From assembly GCA_028710415.1 (NCBI GenBank), contig JAQTUE010000004.1, positions 186,001 through 250,000 of the forward strand: 64,000 nt of DNA, written 5' to 3'. Below, piece after piece: positions 61,328 through 64,000 of the stretch. This stretch comes from Paludibacter sp. (GTDB taxonomy: Bacteria; Bacteroidota; Bacteroidia; Bacteroidales; Paludibacteraceae). The notes under the pieces were generated by a model. It saw nothing but the letters and a program-made list of their open reading frames with translations, was not told the origin of the DNA and did not search any database. Both the position numbers and the translations under genes were made by a program. Numbering within the stretch: the first letter of the stretch is position 1; every line of letters starts with the position of its first letter.

Positions 61328-64000
61328 TTATATTACTACTTTGGTCACATTTCTGTTCAATATCAATATATAGGTTTGATTCCTTGGCAAATCTGTAATT
61401 TTCAATTTCAAACTGTTTGAAATGATTGTTTTAATGCATTTCCCAGACAAATCATATATGGTTAATAGATCTCCAATTGCTGATACATAAATCGTTATGT
61501 TTTTTTCAGTATCAATGGTAACTAACAGTTTTTGCTTATCCTGTATTGGCAAAGTCTGAACAGTTATTTCATTTGAAAATTTTGTAATATTTTCATAATA
61601 GCCGAAATATTTATCGCTTGCTTTTACTTTGTAGTAATAAACAGTATTTGGAAGCAGATTTGTGATAGTATCCGAGGTATTCGTTAACCATTTCTTACGA
61701 ACTATATAATTTATTTTTTTTGAGAAGCCCACTGTCACATCGTCAAAAGTAATCGATCCGCTTCCATTCAACTTGGTAAAACGGAAACGATTATAAGCTT
61801 TATTCTGATCAAATTGATAAGTCTTAATTTCATTCGAAGTACTTAATAACGGGACATAATCTAAAATTTGCCATATGTTTTGATCATTTTTGGCTTCAAC
61901 TAACAGAGAAGCATTATTTTCGTTTATGGAATGGATATTGAACGACAGTTTGGTAACAGGAAGTACATATTCCTCTGTTTCTACTTTTGCATTGACTGCT
62001 GTCATTTCGATTGAAGGCAAACTTTCACCGGAATATAATGCTGATTCATAGATTTCGGTGTTAGCAATAGTCCAATCTACAGGAGCTATAAGTCCTAAAT
62101 TGAAGTTTTCTCTTAAACTGGATTCACCATCTGAAACTTGATAAACAGTTAAATAGTACCCTTTTGCATCATATACTTGATACCATTGAGATACGAAATT
62201 AGTCAGATTTATGGCTGTTGCATTGATTGCTGTAGGTGGTACAACATAAACGGGTCGGGTTGATTTACCACTCATGTTCATTTCAGCATAATCATGAGGT
62301 GCTGAATTAAAATAAAGTTTAGTAGAATGAGGTTCTGTTAATGTGAAATTAGACGGATTATACCTTAAATCTATACTCATACTGTCCAGGATAGAATTAA
62401 TAGGTGTCAGAACAATCGATTTACTCCAATTTGTATCAGGGTCGGAATGTTTCTTCATTTCAAAATTCCCATTTTGAAAAGTGATATTTAGATTGCTATT
62501 CAGGTTTTTACCACTGAGAATAAAAGATTGTGGCTCTGAAGGAGTTCCCAGAACAGTAGAAAATTCATGAATACTGCCTTTAATACTAATATTTGAACCC
62601 AAATAAAATTGAAGATAATCGGTTCCCATTTCATAAACGGATATCAATTTATGAAGATCGGTTTTGTCATACAGAATTGGATTATATTTTGATGTTGCAG
62701 TAAATGCATCACGATTAAGAGTATAATCATCTGCAATTCCATCGGCCTCAATAACATCAACACCCATTGATTTTTCATCATTATTCAGAGTATTTGATTC
62801 CCATTTTTCTTTATCAAAGTTTATATGGGTAATTATCATACCTGAAGTAGGTAAGTATTGATCCCAACCAGTTTGATATCTGTATTCCAACATAAAAAAC
62901 TCGGTAGGTAAAGGGTTTGATCCAATCAGGTTATGGTCTCCATCTTTGGAAATAAGATACCCTTTATTACTCAATGAAAGTATGTCTAGTTTGTAAGACC
63001 CAACATTAGATAATTCAACCGGCTTCATCCAATTTAAATAAAAACGGTCAAATGCAGAGTATGCAGGGGGAGTCCGTCCATAATTCAAATAGGATCCTGA
63101 ATCCATTACATCCCAAATTGATAAAGTGTGGAATGTTGCTCCGTTAGTTGGGTAATAATCAGGCAAACCAATAACATGTCCGAATTCATGACAAAAAGTA
63201 CCGATACCACACATATTGTTTCCAGAATACGAACGAAGTTCAGATGAACAGGCATAATCTGAAACAACTACTCCGTTGAATTTTGTTTCTAAATCATTCA
63301 GTTTTGATCTGTGTGGCCAGATGGTATTCGCTGAGCCACCTTCGGCTTCGTTATATCCGGCATAATAAATAAAGACATTGTCTACAATTCCATCTTTATC
63401 AGTATCATATTGAGAAAAGTCAATGCCATTTGAAGCTGCCAATGTACAGGCATCAATAACCATTTGTTGAGGATTTAGATCATTCCCCTGAGAATCATTT
63501 TTACCATAGAATTCCACATTTTGAGGTAAATCGAAAGGTCCAACTACATCAAACTGTGGATTAAAAATTCCCATTGAGTTATCCCTGAAATAGTCCCGAG
63601 CAGATCCTGTTCCAAAATTTGCATTATACCCTTTTTGATTTAATAAATTGTAGAAAGCACTTTGTGGACTCGTAGTTACAAAGCCTTTACCGGGAAAATT
63701 TACAAGGATAACTAATGCTTTAGGTGCTCCTGTTAATGGAAAAGTTTTTCTGGGAAGAATAATTGAATTCAATGATTTTGACTTGATTAACCTCCTGGTT
63801 ATAGATTGTTTATTTAAATTTTCATTCCTTGTAAGATTTAGAATATATTTCTTTTCTATTGTTGATCGTTTCCCAATATCGTTTGCTTTTACATTGGTGC
63901 TTTTAATAATTAAATTCGAATCTAATTGACCATAAGTCAAAATTCCTTCATTATTTTCAACAAGTGTATAACCATCAACCGTAGTCTTGTATTTAAAGAA
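61328..64000 (-). CDS. M6-family metalloprotease with C-terminal sorting-like domain (partial at right edge)
   Basis: The frame is open from the right edge (about 890 codons visible). An internal TTG at 63940 is not the start, since upstream in-frame residues (KYKTTVDGYTLVENNEG) fit the M6 prodomain. The catalytic domain has APKALVILVNFPGKGF, the zinc motif CHEFGHVIGLPDYY (HExxH, about 63179-63193) and a 'DSGSYLNYGRTPPAYSAF' segment, typical of immune inhibitor A-like secreted proteases. Downstream are beta-sandwich domains and an FN3-like segment (NLLPNTVYYYKVKASD). The last ~70 residues (ITIYVSAIGDLLTIYDLSGK onward) resemble a T9SS type A sorting domain. Probably an extracellular or surface protease. 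Confidence 0.87.
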   Translation of the reverse strand, partial: FFKYKTTVDGYTLVENNEGILTYGQLDSNLIIKSTNVKANDIGKRSTIEKKYILNLTRNENLNKQSITRRLIKSKSLNSIILPRKTFPLTGAPKALVILVNFPGKGFVTTSPQSAFYNLLNQKGYNANFGTGSARDYFRDNSMGIFNPQFDVVGPFDLPQNVEFYGKNDSQGNDLNPQQMVIDACTLAASNGIDFSQYDTDKDGIVDNVFIYYAGYNEAEGGSANTIWPHRSKLNDLETKFNGVVVSDYACSSELRSYSGNNMCGIGTFCHEFGHVIGLPDYYPTNGATFHTLSIWDVMDSGSYLNYGRTPPAYSAFDRFYLNWMKPVELSNVGSYKLDILSLSNKGYLISKDGDHNLIGSNPLPTEFFMLEYRYQTGWDQYLPTSGMIITHINFDKEKWESNTLNNDEKSMGVDVIEADGIADDYTLNRDAFTATSKYNPILYDKTDLHKLISVYEMGTDYLQFYLGSNISIKGSIHEFSTVLGTPSEPQSFILSGKNLNSNLNITFQNGNFEMKKHSDPDTNWSKSIVLTPINSILDSMSIDLRYNPSNFTLTEPHSTKLYFNSAPHDYAEMNMSGKSTRPVYVVPPTAINATAINLTNFVSQWYQVYDAKGYYLTVYQVSDGESSLRENFNLGLIAPVDWTIANTEIYESALYSGESLPSIEMTAVNAKVETEEYVLPVTKLSFNIHSINENNASLLVEAKNDQNIWQILDYVPLLSTSNEIKTYQFDQNKAYNRFRFTKLNGSGSITFDDVTVGFSKKINYIVRKKWLTNTSDTITNLLPNTVYYYKVKASDKYFGYYENITKFSNEITVQTLPIQDKQKLLVTIDTEKNITIYVSAIGDLLTIYDLSGKCIKTIISNSLKLKITDLPRNQTYILILNRNVTKVVI

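Noticed and set aside
61328..63940. M6 protease starting at TTG 63940
   Set aside because: In-frame residues upstream resemble the M6 prodomain and continue to the window edge, so the gene is partial instead.

Overview
The window reads as Bacteroidota (Bacteroidales-like) chromosome. Supporting signs are TTG-N19-TAnnTTTG promoters, several secreted proteins ending in type IX secretion (T9SS) C-terminal sorting domains, DUF4293 and DUF3276 proteins, and the nusB-yajC-ybbR block. Both edges cut genes: the C-terminal part of mannonate dehydratase on the left and the prodomain of an M6 metalloprotease on the right.

1-6.6 kb (+): a sugar-acid cluster of uxuA (partial), kdgK, a LarA-superfamily nickel-pincer racemase/epimerase, pdxB and gnd. 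The LarA homologue lies between the mannonate/KDG genes and 6-phosphogluconate dehydrogenase. D-mannonate and D-gluconate are C2 epimers, so a mannonate/gluconate epimerase is an attractive inference. 6.7-8.7 kb (-): FlK-type thioesterase, threonine aldolase, PUR-alpha-like protein. 9.2-12.7 kb (+): ECF S component, a small phosphoribosyltransferase, nusB, yajC, ybbR. 12.7-16.1 kb (+): WbpE/WbpD/WbpB-like enzymes for a diacetamido-uronic acid sugar nucleotide, then DUF4293. 16.3-25 kb: MsrB-MsrA lipoprotein, TraB/GumN protein, OxyR, TPR protein, PBP1A, HemW.

25.0-26.7 kb is the most unusual stretch. Two intact tRNA-Pro(UGG) cassettes with near-identical canonical promoters are interleaved with four decayed tRNA-like elements. 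Those four share a different anticodon arm, and most units carry a terminator-like hairpin. A GIY-YIG nuclease gene terminates inside one tRNA-like element, and the array cuts off the 3' end of a GNAT gene. 26.9-34.5 kb is an accessory zone: an apparently chimeric cupin/metallo-beta-lactamase ORF, GNAT, aminotransferase, methyltransferase, a lipoprotein, and a ~1 kb segmental duplication carrying one intact and one 5'-truncated dinD.

35-37 kb holds a sugar phosphate isomerase-like protein, a five-copy 44-bp minisatellite and a Bacteroidota hypothetical. 37.9-55 kb holds three consecutive T9SS cargo genes: a beta-helix protein with a dockerin and a cohesin-like domain, a 3236-residue multidomain protein starting with cohesin-like domains, and a beta-helix protein. 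Together they suggest a cohesin-dockerin surface scaffold. 55-64 kb (-) holds a duplicated SRPBCC protein, Cdd1, a T9SS esterase, two hypotheticals, a medium-chain oxidoreductase and the M6 metalloprotease.

Short dispersed repeats (a TAGTAGG heptad, a CCCCTTTAGGGG element, a TCAACTCAA-type minisatellite) sit repeatedly at gene ends or just before start codons. All family calls come from reading the sequence; no database search was run.
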